Shown: positions 36,001-45,721 of the stretch, one piece after another
How the letters are laid out: every line of letters starts with the position of its first letter
Numbering within the stretch: the first letter of the stretch is position 1
Assembly: GCA_936432065.2 (NCBI GenBank)
Contig: OW386288.2
Location: forward strand, 17,162,706-17,226,705
Length of the DNA stretch: 64,000 bases
Origin: Rutpela maculata
Lineage: Eukaryota; Arthropoda; Insecta; Coleoptera; Cerambycidae
Direction: 5' to 3'
The notes under the pieces: model-generated
What the model was told of the DNA's origin: nothing
Seen by the model: the letters and a program-made list of their open reading frames with translations, nothing else
Databases searched by the model: none
Made by a program: the position numbers and the translations under genes

Positions 36001-39000
36001 GTAAACAATAGTAGAGTCAATCTGCCATTTGACCTGTGAATAATTCCTATAAGAAATTTTTTGCTTGTATAATGTTGGATGTAGTCAGGAATCAGGAGCC
36101 ACTAAATCGATCATAGGGTGTGCACTCGAAGATATAGTTTTTAAAAAATACATACATTATCCGAAATGACCTTGCGGATCTGAATCCAGAGGGCGCCATT
36201 CTGTCCGCGATTGCAAAAAAGCGTAAAAAAAATTTTTCCGAAAATTTTTGTGTCACTAATTATTGATTAATTTTATATTCCCACCGCATTTACAGGCTTA
36301 ATTTTTAACATTTCTCAATGATTTTCAAACCAACGGAAAGCTTATTCTTTCTAGATTCCGGTGCTGCTAAATACTTCTCATAATTGTTGTTAACAAATGC
36401 TACAGAAATTGTGCCAAAAAAACTTTTGAGACCTTATAGCTTCTCTTGTAAATACTAAATACCAATTTAAACACACCACAGATAGTAGACAACCCCCAAA
36501 TCCAAAGCCAAGGCTGTCCGGAAGGGGGTTACACATTCGGAAGAACGCAGACATACATCCACACCCACCGGTGTTGTCAATACCGGGGCTGGGGGTCGAA
36601 CCCAGAGCGCGGTAGCGAGTCGATCAGCGTATTCGCCACTCAATACGCCTTAACCGATTGAGCTACCGTGCCGGCAAACTCTTTCTGCTTGATTTATCTA
36701 TTTACTCCAGTTTACTCCCCATCCCTTCAACGGAATAAGATGAAAATATAATCTAGTTCCAGATCACCTTAAAATACATACGCGTACGTACCAAATTTCA
36801 AGTCAATAACTTAAAACGATTCTAGAGTAATCGTGCGCACAAAAAACGTTAGACAGACAGATCGACAAACAGATTTTTTTTCACTCAAACTTAAAATCTC
36901 GACGTTTTATGACATTTTAAGCCTATTTGAACAATAAAACTTTTCAAATTTTTTCTTGTCGTTACTATACTTCCACTGGATGTGGAAGTAAATGTTATAT
37001 GGTCGACGATAAGTCTGATATAAGGAATTTATCGCCTACCGAAGATTCTTTTTATCAACATATGTCGAGAGCTGCTATCAAATTATTCTGTGGAAGAGTG
37101 CAACTGAGATAAACCCAGAAATTCCCGATTCAATTGGTTTTGGTTGGGATTTGAAAAATAACGTACTTATTCCTAAATTAATAACTATAAATGTTCGTCC
37201 CAATATAACTTCTCAAAATGTATTTTGTAAATGTAAATTTAAAAAATGTATGGGACTGCAGTCGTAGCAAAGCTGGGTTGGAACGCATAATAGATTGCTA
37301 CTGAGAGGGTAAATGTATTAGCTGTTAATTTAGTTAAGTATAATGTATGTATGTATATTATTATTTTTGTATTTCTATTTCTCAAGCACAAAAAGTAAAT
37401 TTAAGTTCATTTAATTAGTTATATGGTTTTCTGTCTCTAATCAATATTTTAAGTTAAAATATAATAATGTTGGTTCTCAAGTAATCTAATCTTTAAATAC
37501 CTTCGTTTTTTTTCATAATAACAAATGATAATATTTACGTATAAGTAATACGCATCGTAAGTTTTTTGCAATCACAGTATATTGTCAGCAAGTTACCGAT
37601 CGGCCACAGCGCGCGAACGTGTCAGCCAAAACGATGGCGGAAATAACGGAGCGCTGTACAAAAATAGTCATATCTTTTACAACAATAAAACAATGCAGAT
37701 AATTCTTTCACCAAAAACTGCTCCATTCTATTCCGCAAATTTCATATCATAGAAGTATGCATCATCTATAATAGTTTTTAAAATGTCTCGATACTGAAAT
37801 TTACCGTGCACTCTTCGGGAATGCTTTGTTTAAACAGTTTCTGTAGCATTTGTTAACAATAATTTCGAAACTTATTTGGCAGTACCAGAATCTAGAAGGA
37901 ATAAGCTTTCCATTAGTTTGAAAATCATTAAGAAATATTAAAGAATAACCCTGTAAATGAGATGGGAACATAAAATTAATCAATTTTCAGTGACACAAAA
38001 ATTTTCGGAAAAAATTTTTTTATGCTTTTTTGCAATCGCGGACAGAATGGCGCCCTCTGGATTTAGATGCGCAAAGTCATTCCAGATAATGTACATATTT
38101 TTTCAAAAGTATATCTTTGAGTGCACACCCTGGCATTTTAGGAGCGTCTTTTGAGAAGATTGATTCCCGACTAATGGCACAATCATTAAGTGATGTTTTC
38201 CACAAAAATATCATTGCTGTTACGGCCGTCATGTTAAGTATTATCAATATTGCAGAAAATTTACAACTTTTATTTAAACCATTTTTCTCTAATGTCAATA
38301 TTTTACAATTTACAGACGTCAGAATGAAGAAAATGTGTGCTTCGCTGCAGATTTTTGGAATTATCTTTACTCCCATTGCTCCGACGCGCGATGTAGTAAT
38401 TACCTAGTTATCATCGATATTGTAGATTATAAAATTTCCTGAAACTTTTGTTTATACAATTTTCTTCCACTATCGATTATTTACAAATTGCTCAAGTAAG
38501 ATGTGGCCGAGGGCAGACGTCTCAGCCAGCAGTCCCTTTTTTATGTGCCATCACTTATGCTAAATACAAAGTGTAAAAGATATAATTTTAAGTTGCCGAA
38601 TGGGTGGCAGGTGTTTGAAAAGTAATACATATCTCTGTATGTGCGATTAGCGGTCTTGTGAGAAATATCATGTTAGTGATTAATTACGCACATAATCCAG
38701 AACTCTACAGTGTTTTTAGTGCAATGTAATAAACCAAACCAAAAAGGGAAAGGAAAAGAAGAGGAGTAATAATCACAGATAAGTGTTGTTGTTAAGTTTG
38801 AACGTAATATTTGTATTTTGTATTAATAATAAGAGAATATTCTGCAGAATTGCATATTATAAATGCTATAAACATTGAAAAAATTCAGATAACTTTCTTA
38901 GAAACAAACCAAGAAGTGTTTAGGTCCATTAAACCCTTGAAATGTCGACAGCTATCGACAAAATAGCTGGGCAATAAATTAGTAACGTATGGCCATAAAA

Positions 39001-39282
39001 TTCCTTGTAAGCCTTCAAGTAAATTATTTTTCATAATTATTATAAAAATCTTCAAACGAATTTAATTCAAATTATACTCGAACGCATTGTCCCTAAAGTA
39101 TGGTCATATAAATTTCTTATGTAAAAATAAAAATTGCGGCACCCATGGATCAAACAAGAAAAGAAGAAAAAGATGAAGACGATATACTTATTATTATATT
39201 ATTATTATTGTTACATATTTTTACTCCCAGAGACATCTGTAGGTATTCCCTCTAAGTTCCTTGTATAAGAAACAGAAAACTA

Positions 39283-39374
<92 letters not shown>

Positions 39375-42300
39375 CGGCAATCGTCTCAGAGATGGCAAGC
39401 AGTGCTAACATCTACTGGAACATTGTAGAAAGATGTAGAAAGATTCAGAATGAATTACCCTGGGGTATAAATAGAGAGTGAGTAGCCGCAATTAACAGTA
39501 CAGTTCAGTTCAGTTAGTGAGAACAGATCAAGGAGTAATCAAAGTGATAAAGTAACTGAAATATTGAATTATAGTACTCAGTGTAATATTAGTAAAGTAA
39601 TTATTTAATACAATTAGTACGTGAGTTAATAAATTAGTGTTTAGTGTTACTCTGATGTCATAATTTCCGGATCCACGATACAGGGTGTTTACAAAAGAGG
39701 TGCAAACACATAACATTATACTACTTATCATGCTGCTAATCATGACATACGGGGTCAAAAACAAGGCAACCACAGAACCTAACAAATGAAGTCTGAGAAG
39801 AGCTGAAAAAGACATCGTCCATCTACTTGCAAAACCATTAGGACTAAAGCAACGACATAAAACAGCAACATAATAGCAGGAAAGACAATTACGAACTGGA
39901 TAGAAACATACAAAATGATGTACTAGGGACATATTCAGAGAAGAGATCCGACACATTTACTGAAGAAAGCGCTAATATTAACTGTCACAAACTGAAAATA
40001 GGGAGACCATGCTACACGTGGATAATAATAATTGAGAGAATCATAAAAAAGCTAGATGCTTGGTGTACCGAGGAAGAACGGTAAAAAAGGAGGTATATAT
40101 CATAAAGATATCGCAAGGATATTTGCTCTGTTGGAATCAGTGGCGGCTCGTGATAGTGTCTGCAGAGGAGGCTTGATATTTTGAAAGACAATTAACTTGC
40201 AATATGATTATAATTTGTATATTTCCCCACCACCCCCGAGGTAGTACAACGGATTTTTGGAAGATTGGAAGATATGCTGCTTCTTCCAAAGGGAGGCTCA
40301 GCCTCCCCTGCCTCCCCTGACGAGCCGCCACTGGTTGGAATCAGAAACGGAAGAAACAGAAGACTCAGAAGAAGTAGAAGTCTAGAAGCAAGAACACAAA
40401 ACAAAGGAGCTTAAACGCTTCTTCACGACATAATGCGGCAAAGCATCTCACAAATACCTACATTCCGTTACCATACGTCATGTGGCTCTCGGTGCTGGCA
40501 ACAAGCATAACCCAAATCCAACCTAGTGTGGACGTAGCCGGCCCAACGGGAAGTGACAGCAGTGCCTACCACACGCTGGTAAGTCAATAAATCAATCGAT
40601 CACTATCGATTGTTTACAAAATACAGCAGCTCGAAAATTTAATTAATTTTTCAAAGTTCGAGATGCAATAATTTTAAACCGTGGAAAAAATTATTTAAAC
40701 AAAAGTTTTGAAAATTTTATAATATACGATCTTGATCATAACCAATTACTACTTAGGAGCAACGGGGACAGAGATAATTGCAAAAATCTACAGCGAGGCA
40801 CAAAGCCTCGCCAGTCTGACGGCTATACATCGTAAAATACTAACAATAGAAAAAGACAGTTTTTTCATTTTGTACAAAACTGGTAATACCTAATTTTAAG
40901 ATAGAACTAACAGGGAAGAAAATAACTGAGAAAACCCGACTCTTGATGTAGACCTCAATAGTTAACGAGATATTTTGAAAAACTATTTTCTGTCATTTTA
41001 CTTCCACATCCAGTGGAAGTATAGTATCGGCAAAAAAATTTGAAAATTTGTATTCAAATAGGCTCAGAATGTCATGAACCGTCGGGATTTTAAGTCTGAG
41101 CGAAAAAAAAAATTGTCGGTCTGTCTGTCTAACTTTTTGTGTGCGCACGATTCCTCTGGAACCGTTTAAGATATTGACTTTAAATTTGGTACACATATGT
41201 ATTTTAACGTGATCTGGAATTATATTATATTTTCATTTTATTCCGTTGAAGGGTTGGGGAGTAAATTGAGGTAAATGGGGTAATTAGATAAATTAAGCTG
41301 GTAAGAGTTCATAAAATTGGTATTTAGTATATACAAGAGAAGCTATAAGGTCTCAAAAAAAAATTTTGGTATTAGCCACCCCCCATTATTAAAGGGGGTG
41401 AAAAAAAATTGTGATTTAATGTGTTTACAAGAACCAAAAACTTCAAAATATTTTTTTACTTCATCCACCACACTACCAGCCCCCTATCACCACCCCCACC
41501 CAACTAGCGATGTGGGATATCGTTTTATGGGTTTTTGGGGTAGACGATTTCAAATATTATGTTAATAAAGTTCCATAAACAATTTTTCCACAAACAAAAT
41601 TTTTTCGTTGTGTGAGAGAATTGGATGGACCAGGGGCGGCTTAAGGTAAATTTTCCACCAGGACAGGAGCACTTTTTGGCGCCCCTCCCTGAGAGACGTG
41701 TTTTGAGACACTGAAGGCAATTTTGGACACAAAAATTTTTTCTACCATGTCAGTTTCCTCTAACACCCATTTTATCCACTAAAAAAAATAGCAAAAAAAG
41801 GCTTTGTACCAAAGGTTATGACCTAAATTTTCTGAAATATTTTGACATGCTGAAACCAATTTTGCACAAACACAAATTGGGTGGCATAAGGAAACTGATC
41901 CGTCAAAAAAAAATTTTCTTGTTCAAAATTGGCTTCAGCGCCTCAAAATACTTCAAAAAAGTTAGATGAGAACCTTAGGACGAGACTTTTTTTTGTAGAC
42001 CTATATGCATGTAATTAATTTGTAATATAAAATTTTTTGTCTACACCATCTGAATGCTATTATAATGAGAGGACCACCGACATAAGTTTACTTAAAGGAA
42101 GGTTCCTCTTTATTGTTTTAATATTTCATACAAAACAAATTGCCATTTATTTATTTTATTTATTTATAAATAGTAAATAGGGGTAAGCTATGAAATATAA
42201 ACAGCTGATGTTGGTATAACAATTTTCAGAATATTCTGATTTTTTTCTGAATTAAAGTACATATTGCCGGCCTTTGTTTATGCAATATCTTTAATGATCG

Positions 42301-45197
42301 ACTCCGCCTCAGTCAATAATAGGGAGGGAAGCTTGAGTTATGAATAGTGAGTTATCTCATAGCTAAACAAGAATGTTTGTGTTGCATTTTTAAATTATTT
42401 AGGCGGTTTTAATGTTATGTTCTGCATTATTACCATTTTAAATGATATAGATATTATTTGATATTTTCTTCCAAAGAAAACTAATAAAAAGGGTAGAAAC
42501 TACAAACAACAATTAAACAATTTTTTCCTCAGTTTGGCGCCCCTCTGAGCCAGCGCCCCGGGCGGCCGCCCAAGTTGCCCGGCCCTTAAGCCGCCCCTGG
42601 GATGGACAATCTGGATGTGAAAGTAGTGTTTCCTTGGGCAGCGGTTTTTGACAGGCTGTAGCTAGTAAACTATTAGTCCTATACAATGGCACCTAGGACA
42701 GAAATTGTAGAGAATTTAGTGTTCTACAAGATTGCCATTTGACATTTTGTATGATCAATAGTTCAAGAAATGATTTTGCAAATTTTAATGCTCTGTAACT
42801 CAAAACGGCTAGTTTTACGAAAATGAGGAATCTGTGGAGAATTTCTTGCTGAACAAAAAAAGGTTCTTACCATTTTTAATTGAGCATCAACGGTTCATGA
42901 GCATTTGAACTTTTGTTGTTGCTAAGTATGTAAATGTTAGAAAATGACTTTTTTGCATTGTCATAGCTTTTTGCGGTTTTCGGGTCTTAGATATTATCCA
43001 AGGCAATTTTCGTGACAGTGATTTTGGTTGTGGAGAAATTTTCGACAAAAAAAATATTCATTGTTTTTTTGTAGAACGAACGTTGATTTTTTTTTATTAA
43101 AGCTCGAAGGCAAGAAATGCGTGTTTTACTGAGAAAAAATAATTTTATGTTTCTAACATTACAATTTATTTTTTACTTATTTGTTAATAATTTCTTTTGA
43201 AACAATCATGAATATAATTTTTAAATTTGATTTGGTTAATGTTTGTATCTCCCCAACAAACACCAAAGATCGGCCCATCAGCGGGCCATCACTGGGCCAG
43301 AAGTTTCATTTATGGCCCAGTGATGGCCCGCTGAAGGGCCAACCTTTTGTGTTTGTAGGGTCCCTTACTTTTATTTTTACTAGATTTAATATAAACACTT
43401 TTTTTCAGAAACTCTTCGCAAGTGGCCAGCTGGGATATTCCTAGACCGCAAAACGGGTAAGCCATTTACTATTGAACCGGAGAGAGAAGGTGAAAATCCC
43501 GTTCATTTGCAACCCGGTGATATTTGCTGGCTGCCAATTTTTGCAATACACAGAGATCCGAACTATTGGCCAAACCCTGATACTTTTGACCCGGAAAGGT
43601 TCAATGACGAAAATCGTTTGAAAATACATCCTTTCACCTTTATTCCTTTTGGCACAGGACCAAGGAACTGCATCGGTTAGTACTTATCATATATTTGGAT
43701 TTCCTTTAAAGATGCTCAAAAGATTATCTTCTTCTTCTTCTCTAATTAGATTTAGACGTATTGATCCAAACAAATCTCAGAGGAAAATTGGTGTCAATAT
43801 AATATACAAACATTATAAAGTCTAATCCATGGGCTTGGTTAAGCCGGGTAAATAATTTATTTTTTATCACTCTTGTCAAGATAGGCACTGCTCAAAAAAT
43901 GTTAGAACATCATTAAAAATTTGTTTGAAAAACACAAAAAAATCGTTTATTTTAACAACGTGCTTTTGGAATGATTTATGTCAGAGCCTAACGTAGAATT
44001 TAGTTCCAAACATCAGTAGTTTCATATTGCATTTACAAATATAAACTTAATTTGTCCATCAGTTGATATACTGCATGAAAAGCTTAATTGGAATGAACTA
44101 TGTAACTTATATATACAGTATTTCCATAAAAATTACTAAAACATGTCAATTTTACTCGTTAACTGGCTATACTGAAACGACAGTCTTCTTACTTTATCTT
44201 CATCTGGAGAGATGCCTGCACCCCCAACTTTCTTTCAAATATAAGGGCATATCAAGTGACACATCGTTTGAAATCTAATTTCGAGAAGAATACAATGTTT
44301 ATTTCATTTTCAAAATATTTCAAGGGGTTAAGTGATAAAAGAAATAGAAACATTTTACATTTTAAGTTAAACGTTGTTTAATGTATAAGATGTTTAAATG
44401 TACACTGTATCTTTTTCCATAAAACTTATTCTTGAGGTATCCTAACGAACGGTCACAGCATGGTGCGGTGGTACTTCGTCTTGTTGATACCAGAGTCCCT
44501 TCGGGTAAAGATGGATTTAACTGATCGCCAAACGTGGAACGAGATCTTCTTGATGAAAAGTAAGATAAAGATTATAGTTGAAGAATATTGGCCCCACACA
44601 CATTTACTTTTTATGGGCGCTGAGTATCTCATCCACTGAAGGTTATCGTCAGTCTAATAACTGCAGTTTTGTTAATTAACTTCATCATGGAAAGTGAACG
44701 TACTTTTGCTCGACAAAAGTATTCATTCTAGAGATATTTGGATACTGCTAATAAAGTCCATCATTTGTTCGCAGAATTCAATTCTGCGAAACATCCTCAG
44801 TTAATTCCTGATGCATCTTCATTTTGTAAGGAAGTGTCTTTGCACTTTTAAATATGGTTTCTTTAACAGTTATCGTTTTAAGAAGAATATACATGTTTAC
44901 ATATTATATAGAAAATATGTTAAACAACTATTTTAAATAATTTTATTATTTTAAGATAACCTCCTAAAATGATAAAATAAAAATTATAAATAGCAATTTT
45001 TTCTGTTTTTAGGTTCTAGATACGCTCTGATGCTATCAAAACTATTACTTTTTTACTTGTTGGCAAATTTTGAAATCGAGCCAACCAAGAAAACTCATGT
45101 TCCTTTAATAGTGGAGAAGAATAATATCTTATTGAATTCAGAACATGGATTTCATTTTAACTTTAAAAGGAGACAAGCTTGCAAGAAAGATTCTTAA
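22929..45197 (+). CDS. CYP9: Cytochrome P450, CYP9 family, gene A (6 coding exons)
   Basis: Heme-thiolate monooxygenase of the CYP3 clan, probably anchored in the ER and acting on lipophilic compounds. Six exons (22929-23131, 29470-29633, 31531-31859, 35549-35996, 43409-43675, 45013-45197) join without a stop to 531 residues. In order: N-terminal membrane anchor, hinge with PLPLIGN, helix-C WKNLR, I-helix GGYDTT at 324-329, ExxR (ETLRKW) at 382-385, FDPERF, heme loop FGTGPRNCIG with Cys469. CYP9 affiliation rests on PDLIQLLMEARKG and FTSSKMKSM. The ATG at 22929 is preferred over an in-frame one at 22881 because an acceptor tract ends at 22923. Introns total about 20 kb and are filled with nested transposons, yet every splice site is canonical. 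Confidence 0.9.
24036..24075. repeat. TTTA tail of the LINE
   Basis: About nine TATT/TTTA units. On the minus strand this is an (AAAT)n tract directly after the LINE 3' end, as is common for CR1/jockey-type elements. Confidence 0.8.
24300..27085 (-). pseudogene. LINE ORF2: endonuclease plus reverse transcriptase, frameshifted
   Basis: The minus strand starts MNVRGLNTKIADLFNF with an APE-type endonuclease (CLTETWL, GGGCLILL, LILGDFNIP, then the DAHHPPLNIEL block). The RT follows: AGPDGLPAFFLKD, YRPITIINNFSKLFG, MDFSKAFDRLDH, SGVPQGSVLGPLLFNIFIND, and LLYADD in another frame. A 1-base slip just before the catalytic YADD (about 25105-25125) and another near 24410 break the frame. The remaining C-terminus runs to about 24308. 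Otherwise almost intact, so a relatively young copy, jockey/CR1-like. Confidence 0.9.
27215..27945 (-). pseudogene. LINE ORF1, CCHC zinc-knuckle protein, 5'-truncated
   Basis: The minus strand reads ENLKNADSSLPITKVKHINK and continues open to a stop at 27215. It has an RRM-like middle (PRPRIKIVGIS) and Cys/His knuckles CFKCSSFNHSSSVC, CPRCSLEHDLTVC and CINC. This is the nucleic-acid-binding protein of jockey-superfamily LINEs. The frame is lost upstream of about 27945, marking the truncation. Confidence 0.82.
28060..28500 (-). pseudogene. Tc1/mariner-like transposase fragment
   Basis: The minus strand reads TNIYYGRVTFKCGSVSGIIG, then ILTGARYSRFLQNEI, YFQQDGAPPHN (second catalytic Asp), and, after a frameshift, WPARSPDLTPLDFF (third acidic residue region), ending CIDVNGQHFEQL. 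The N-terminal HTH half is missing. Same lineage as the more complete element at 49764-51622. Confidence 0.8.
29470..29633 (+). CDS. CYP9: CYP9 gene A exon 2
   Basis: Follows acceptor catttttag and completes Arg68. Reads YCGVFQFGQPILLIRDPELI, then DPFWGKNL. Ends in phase 1 at gtaata. Confidence 0.88.
30130..31210. mobile_element. Inverted-repeat element in CYP9 gene A intron 2
   Basis: Arms 30130-30460 and 30800-31210 are reverse complements (shared: GTAGAGAATTCAATTATCTA, GCGAATATCTCG, GACAGCAATAAAGTTAAC). The loop is filled by a tRNA-like SINE. A third copy of the arm lies at 56270-56710. C- and G-runs sit at equivalent places in the two arms. Confidence 0.65.
30573..30790 (+). repeat. tRNA-derived SINE
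   Basis: Begins ACCGGTAATTCAGTGGATTAG, an A-box-like stretch, and has a strong B box GGTTCGAGCCCC inside an intact TPsiC-like stem (GTGGGTTCGAGCCCCAC) at about 30628-30645. A tRNA-unrelated body (GTCTTCTTTACTCAGAC) follows. The extended gap between the boxes and the body argue for a SINE, not a tRNA gene. Confidence 0.65.
31531..31859 (+). CDS. CYP9: CYP9 gene A exon 3
   Basis: Follows ccgttatag. Contains helix-C GKRWKNLRQ, FTSSKMKSMY and DVIATTAFGLQCN. Ends in phase 0 at gtaagc. Its 329-nt length is identical to exon 3 of gene B. Confidence 0.9.
32875..33480. repeat. 180-bp tandem units
   Basis: About four diverged copies marked by AAATTTTAGTTTTCTT, TTTTGTTCATAACAACTTTTAT and AATAAATAAATACTAAT. 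Divergence increases to the right. They lie inside the foldback element between its left arm and its gene. Confidence 0.75.
33516..34086 (-). pseudogene. Cys/His-rich protein with acidic tail, TE-borne
   Basis: The minus strand begins MECFLCKSRCEEIFARNER, frameshifts once, and continues ILELCKIFLDAGKHHGHVF to YHFSCYKEFNVKKKY, giving a C-x2-C...H-x3-C layout. A later block (LIDGAYEFYWFDGPQSPTLH) ends at the donor gtatac (33711). An acceptor ttatttcag joins in phase to a last exon (33516-33625) of almost only D, E, S, T and N, ending DDSDSE. The first splice could not be reconciled in frame, so it is decayed. The layout resembles the gene in 4782-6014. Function unknown. Confidence 0.55.
34943..35112. 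mobile_element. Degraded copy of the 7098-7303 MITE, inverted
   Basis: Shares CACAGAATCGGAA, TCTACCAGTACTCTAGCAGA and TTGCTTCGCTCTCGCTTGCT with the complement of the intact copy. Termini are eroded. Confidence 0.65.
35549..35996 (+). CDS. CYP9: CYP9 gene A exon 4
   Basis: Follows attgctag. Contains RPDLIQLLMEARKG and the oxygen-activating I-helix CLVFIFGGYDTTST, then the J helix (NPDIQERLRNEID). Ends in phase 1 at gtaagt. Confidence 0.9.
36426..36985 (-). mobile_element. Family-A repeat copy 2 (inverted, partial)
   Basis: Ends (plus strand) TACTTCCACTGGATGTGG and matches the complement of the first half of the copies at 40999 and 62397, including the purine/pyrimidine tract near GACAGACAGATCGAC. 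A SINE interrupts it. Confidence 0.68.
36473..36675 (-). repeat. tRNA-derived SINE with short direct repeats
   Basis: The minus strand starts GCCGGCACGGTAGCTCAATC (A box) and has the B box GGTTCGACCCC, then a non-tRNA body. AAAC flanks both ends (36469-36472 and 36676-36679). Removing the SINE restores the family-A sequence (CCAATTT...AACTCTT). Not a functional tRNA because the A-B spacing is about twice normal. Confidence 0.72.
38310..38480. repeat. Interspersed repeat, family B copy
   Basis: Shares CAGATTTTTG, TCATTATC-like and TTTTCTTCCACT with copies at 40600-40860 and 63764-64000. The termini (TTTACAGACGTCAGAATG) resemble those of the copy at the window end. Poorly conserved. Confidence 0.45.
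39284..39374. repeat. TTAG tetranucleotide microsatellite
   Basis: About 22 uninterrupted TTAG units. It is not the insect telomere repeat TTAGG, as every unit is four bases. Confidence 0.95.
39466..39514 (+). promoter_or_regulatory. TATA/initiator core-promoter-like site
   Basis: TATAAATAG at 39466 is followed after about 31-40 bases by ACAGTACAG and TCAGTTCAGTT, which fit the arthropod initiator. It is inside CYP9 gene A intron 4. It may belong to a solo LTR or other element, but no LTR termini were confirmed. Confidence 0.35.
39700..40130 (+). pseudogene. Probable LINE C-terminal remnant
   Basis: The plus strand reads MTYGVKNKATTEPNK, then SLRRAEKDIVHLL, with later REEIRHIY and a GRP-like block (NRETMLHV). 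The pattern, YG...W..T...K followed by a basic helix, resembles the tail of RTE/R4-type reverse transcriptases. Many stops are present. A weak assignment. Confidence 0.4.
40138..40333. mobile_element. hAT-type MITE with 8-bp TSD
   Basis: A 196-bp element with 14-bp inverted ends (CAGTGGCGGCTCGT and ACGAGCCGCCACTG), flanked by GTTGGAAT at 40130-40137 and 40334-40341. No coding capacity. Confidence 0.9.
40600..40860. repeat. Family-B repeat copy
   Basis: Shares ACGGGGACAGAGATAATTGCAAAAATCT and GCCAGTCTGACGGCT-type sequence with the window-end copy (63764-64000). About 260 bases, AT-rich core. Confidence 0.55.
40999..42626 (+). mobile_element. Family-A repeat copy 3, split by a hAT element
   Basis: Begins with the self-complementary TACTTCCACATCCAG and its inverse GGAAGTA, and ends CTGGATGTGAAAGTAG. 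Removing the hAT insertion at 41631-42599 leaves a copy of about 650 bases colinear with 62397-63055. Located in CYP9 gene A intron 4. Confidence 0.78.
41631..42599. mobile_element. hAT-type element (969 bp) with 8-bp TSD
   Basis: The ends CAGGGGCGGCTTAAGG and CCTTAAGCCGCCCCTG are 16-bp perfect inverted repeats, flanked by GGATGGAC at 41623-41630 and 42600-42607. The interior has no transposase frame. It shares the CAGGGGCGGC end with the element at 18627-19159. Confidence 0.93.
43249..43362. repeat. Palindromic MITE close to CYP9 gene A exon 5
   Basis: CGGGCCATCACTGGGCCA folds on TGGCCCAGTGATGGCCCG around a 14-base loop. The stem extends outward to CAACAAACACCAAAG and TTTTGTGTTTGTAGG with one small bulge. 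About 114 bases, ending about 45 bases before the exon 5 acceptor, so a strong hairpin sits beside a splice site. Confidence 0.75.
43409..43675 (+). CDS. CYP9: CYP9 gene A exon 5
   Basis: Follows ttttttcag. Contains the K-helix ETLRKW, IHRDPNYWPNPDTFDPERF and the heme loop PFGTGPRNCIG. Ends in phase 1 at gttagt. Confidence 0.92.
44435..44510 (-). pseudogene. Mariner-like transposase scrap
   Basis: The minus strand reads WYQQDEVPPHHA, matching the second-Asp block (W-x-QQDGAPPH) of Tc1/mariner-type transposases. Adjacent sequence gives no further alignment. Located in CYP9 gene A intron 5. Confidence 0.5.
44768..44790. repeat. Perfect 11-bp-arm palindrome
   Basis: TTCGCAGAATT and AATTCTGCGAA are separated by one C. 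No context suggests a function. Confidence 0.6.
45013..45197 (+). CDS. CYP9: CYP9 gene A exon 6
   Basis: Follows tctgtttttag and completes the Gly after the heme Cys. Encodes the L-helix and C-terminus (SRYALMLSKLLLFYLLANFE), stop TAA at 45195-45197. Confidence 0.9.
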
Positions 45198-45350
45198 TCT
45201 AGATGATTCTAAACCAAGTGTAAAGTTTAATTAATGTAATGAAAAATTATAGATAGATAAATATCTTGTATATATAATTATGTGGTGAATATCTCAGAAC
45301 TTCAAGTCTAACTTACAGAAATTCTTATTATCATCAACATATAGAGTTTG

Positions 45351-45356
45351 AATAAA
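45351..45356 (+). terminator. Candidate polyadenylation signal of CYP9 gene A
   Basis: AATAAA 154 bases after the stop, followed by a second AATAAA at about 45367. Spacing is normal for an insect P450 3'UTR. Confidence 0.55.
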
Positions 45357-45474
45357 GACATTGGGAATAAATTATAATAAATGGCGATTTCAATATCTGA
45401 ATATTTTTTAACCTTTTTAACACACCAAATTTCTAATACCCATTTTCACTTACTTAATGTGTAATATAATTCAA

Positions 45475-45715
45475 CGGCAAGTGCGGATTTATGGGGCGTA
45501 ATGTGGCTAATTACCCCCCAAGACTCTGTAAACCATCAACTTTGGTTTTAAAATTTCATGACTTTTATTATTTTATTTTATATTTTTGAATATAGTTAGT
45601 CGTGTTTATAATTTTTTTTTCTATACTAGAATTTTTTTGTGATTTTCTCGCCCCGCTCATCAATTTTAATTTACGAGGAAAAACATTTTTGTTATTTTCA
45701 GCACGCGGCTGTGTT
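45475..45715. repeat. Truncated relative of the 3811-4024 hAT MITE
   Basis: Runs parallel to 3811-4003 (GTAAACC, GTTTTAAAATTTCAT, GAGGAAAAACATTTTTGTTA) but lacks the right terminus and any target duplication. It is cut at about 45715 by the adjoining LINE remnant. Confidence 0.65.
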
Positions 45716-45721
45716 ACACGC

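Larger units (their letters stand above)
36115..38130. mobile_element. Inverted-repeat element in CYP9 gene A intron 4
   Basis: Arms of about 310 bases (36115-36425 and 37815-38130) begin AGGGTGTGCACTC and end in its complement. Shared phrases: GAGGGCGCCATTCTGTCCGC, GATTGCAAAAAAGC, CGGAAAGCTTATTC. Its interior was invaded by a family-A repeat, itself carrying a SINE. The middle (37000-37800) has no recognisable gene. Confidence 0.72.

Noticed and set aside
39284..39374. Interstitial telomere repeat
   Set aside because: The unit is TTAG, not the insect TTAGG, with no pentamer register.
39375..39690. Solo LTR
   Set aside because: A TATA box and initiator are present, but no TG...CA termini, target duplication or second copy could be found.
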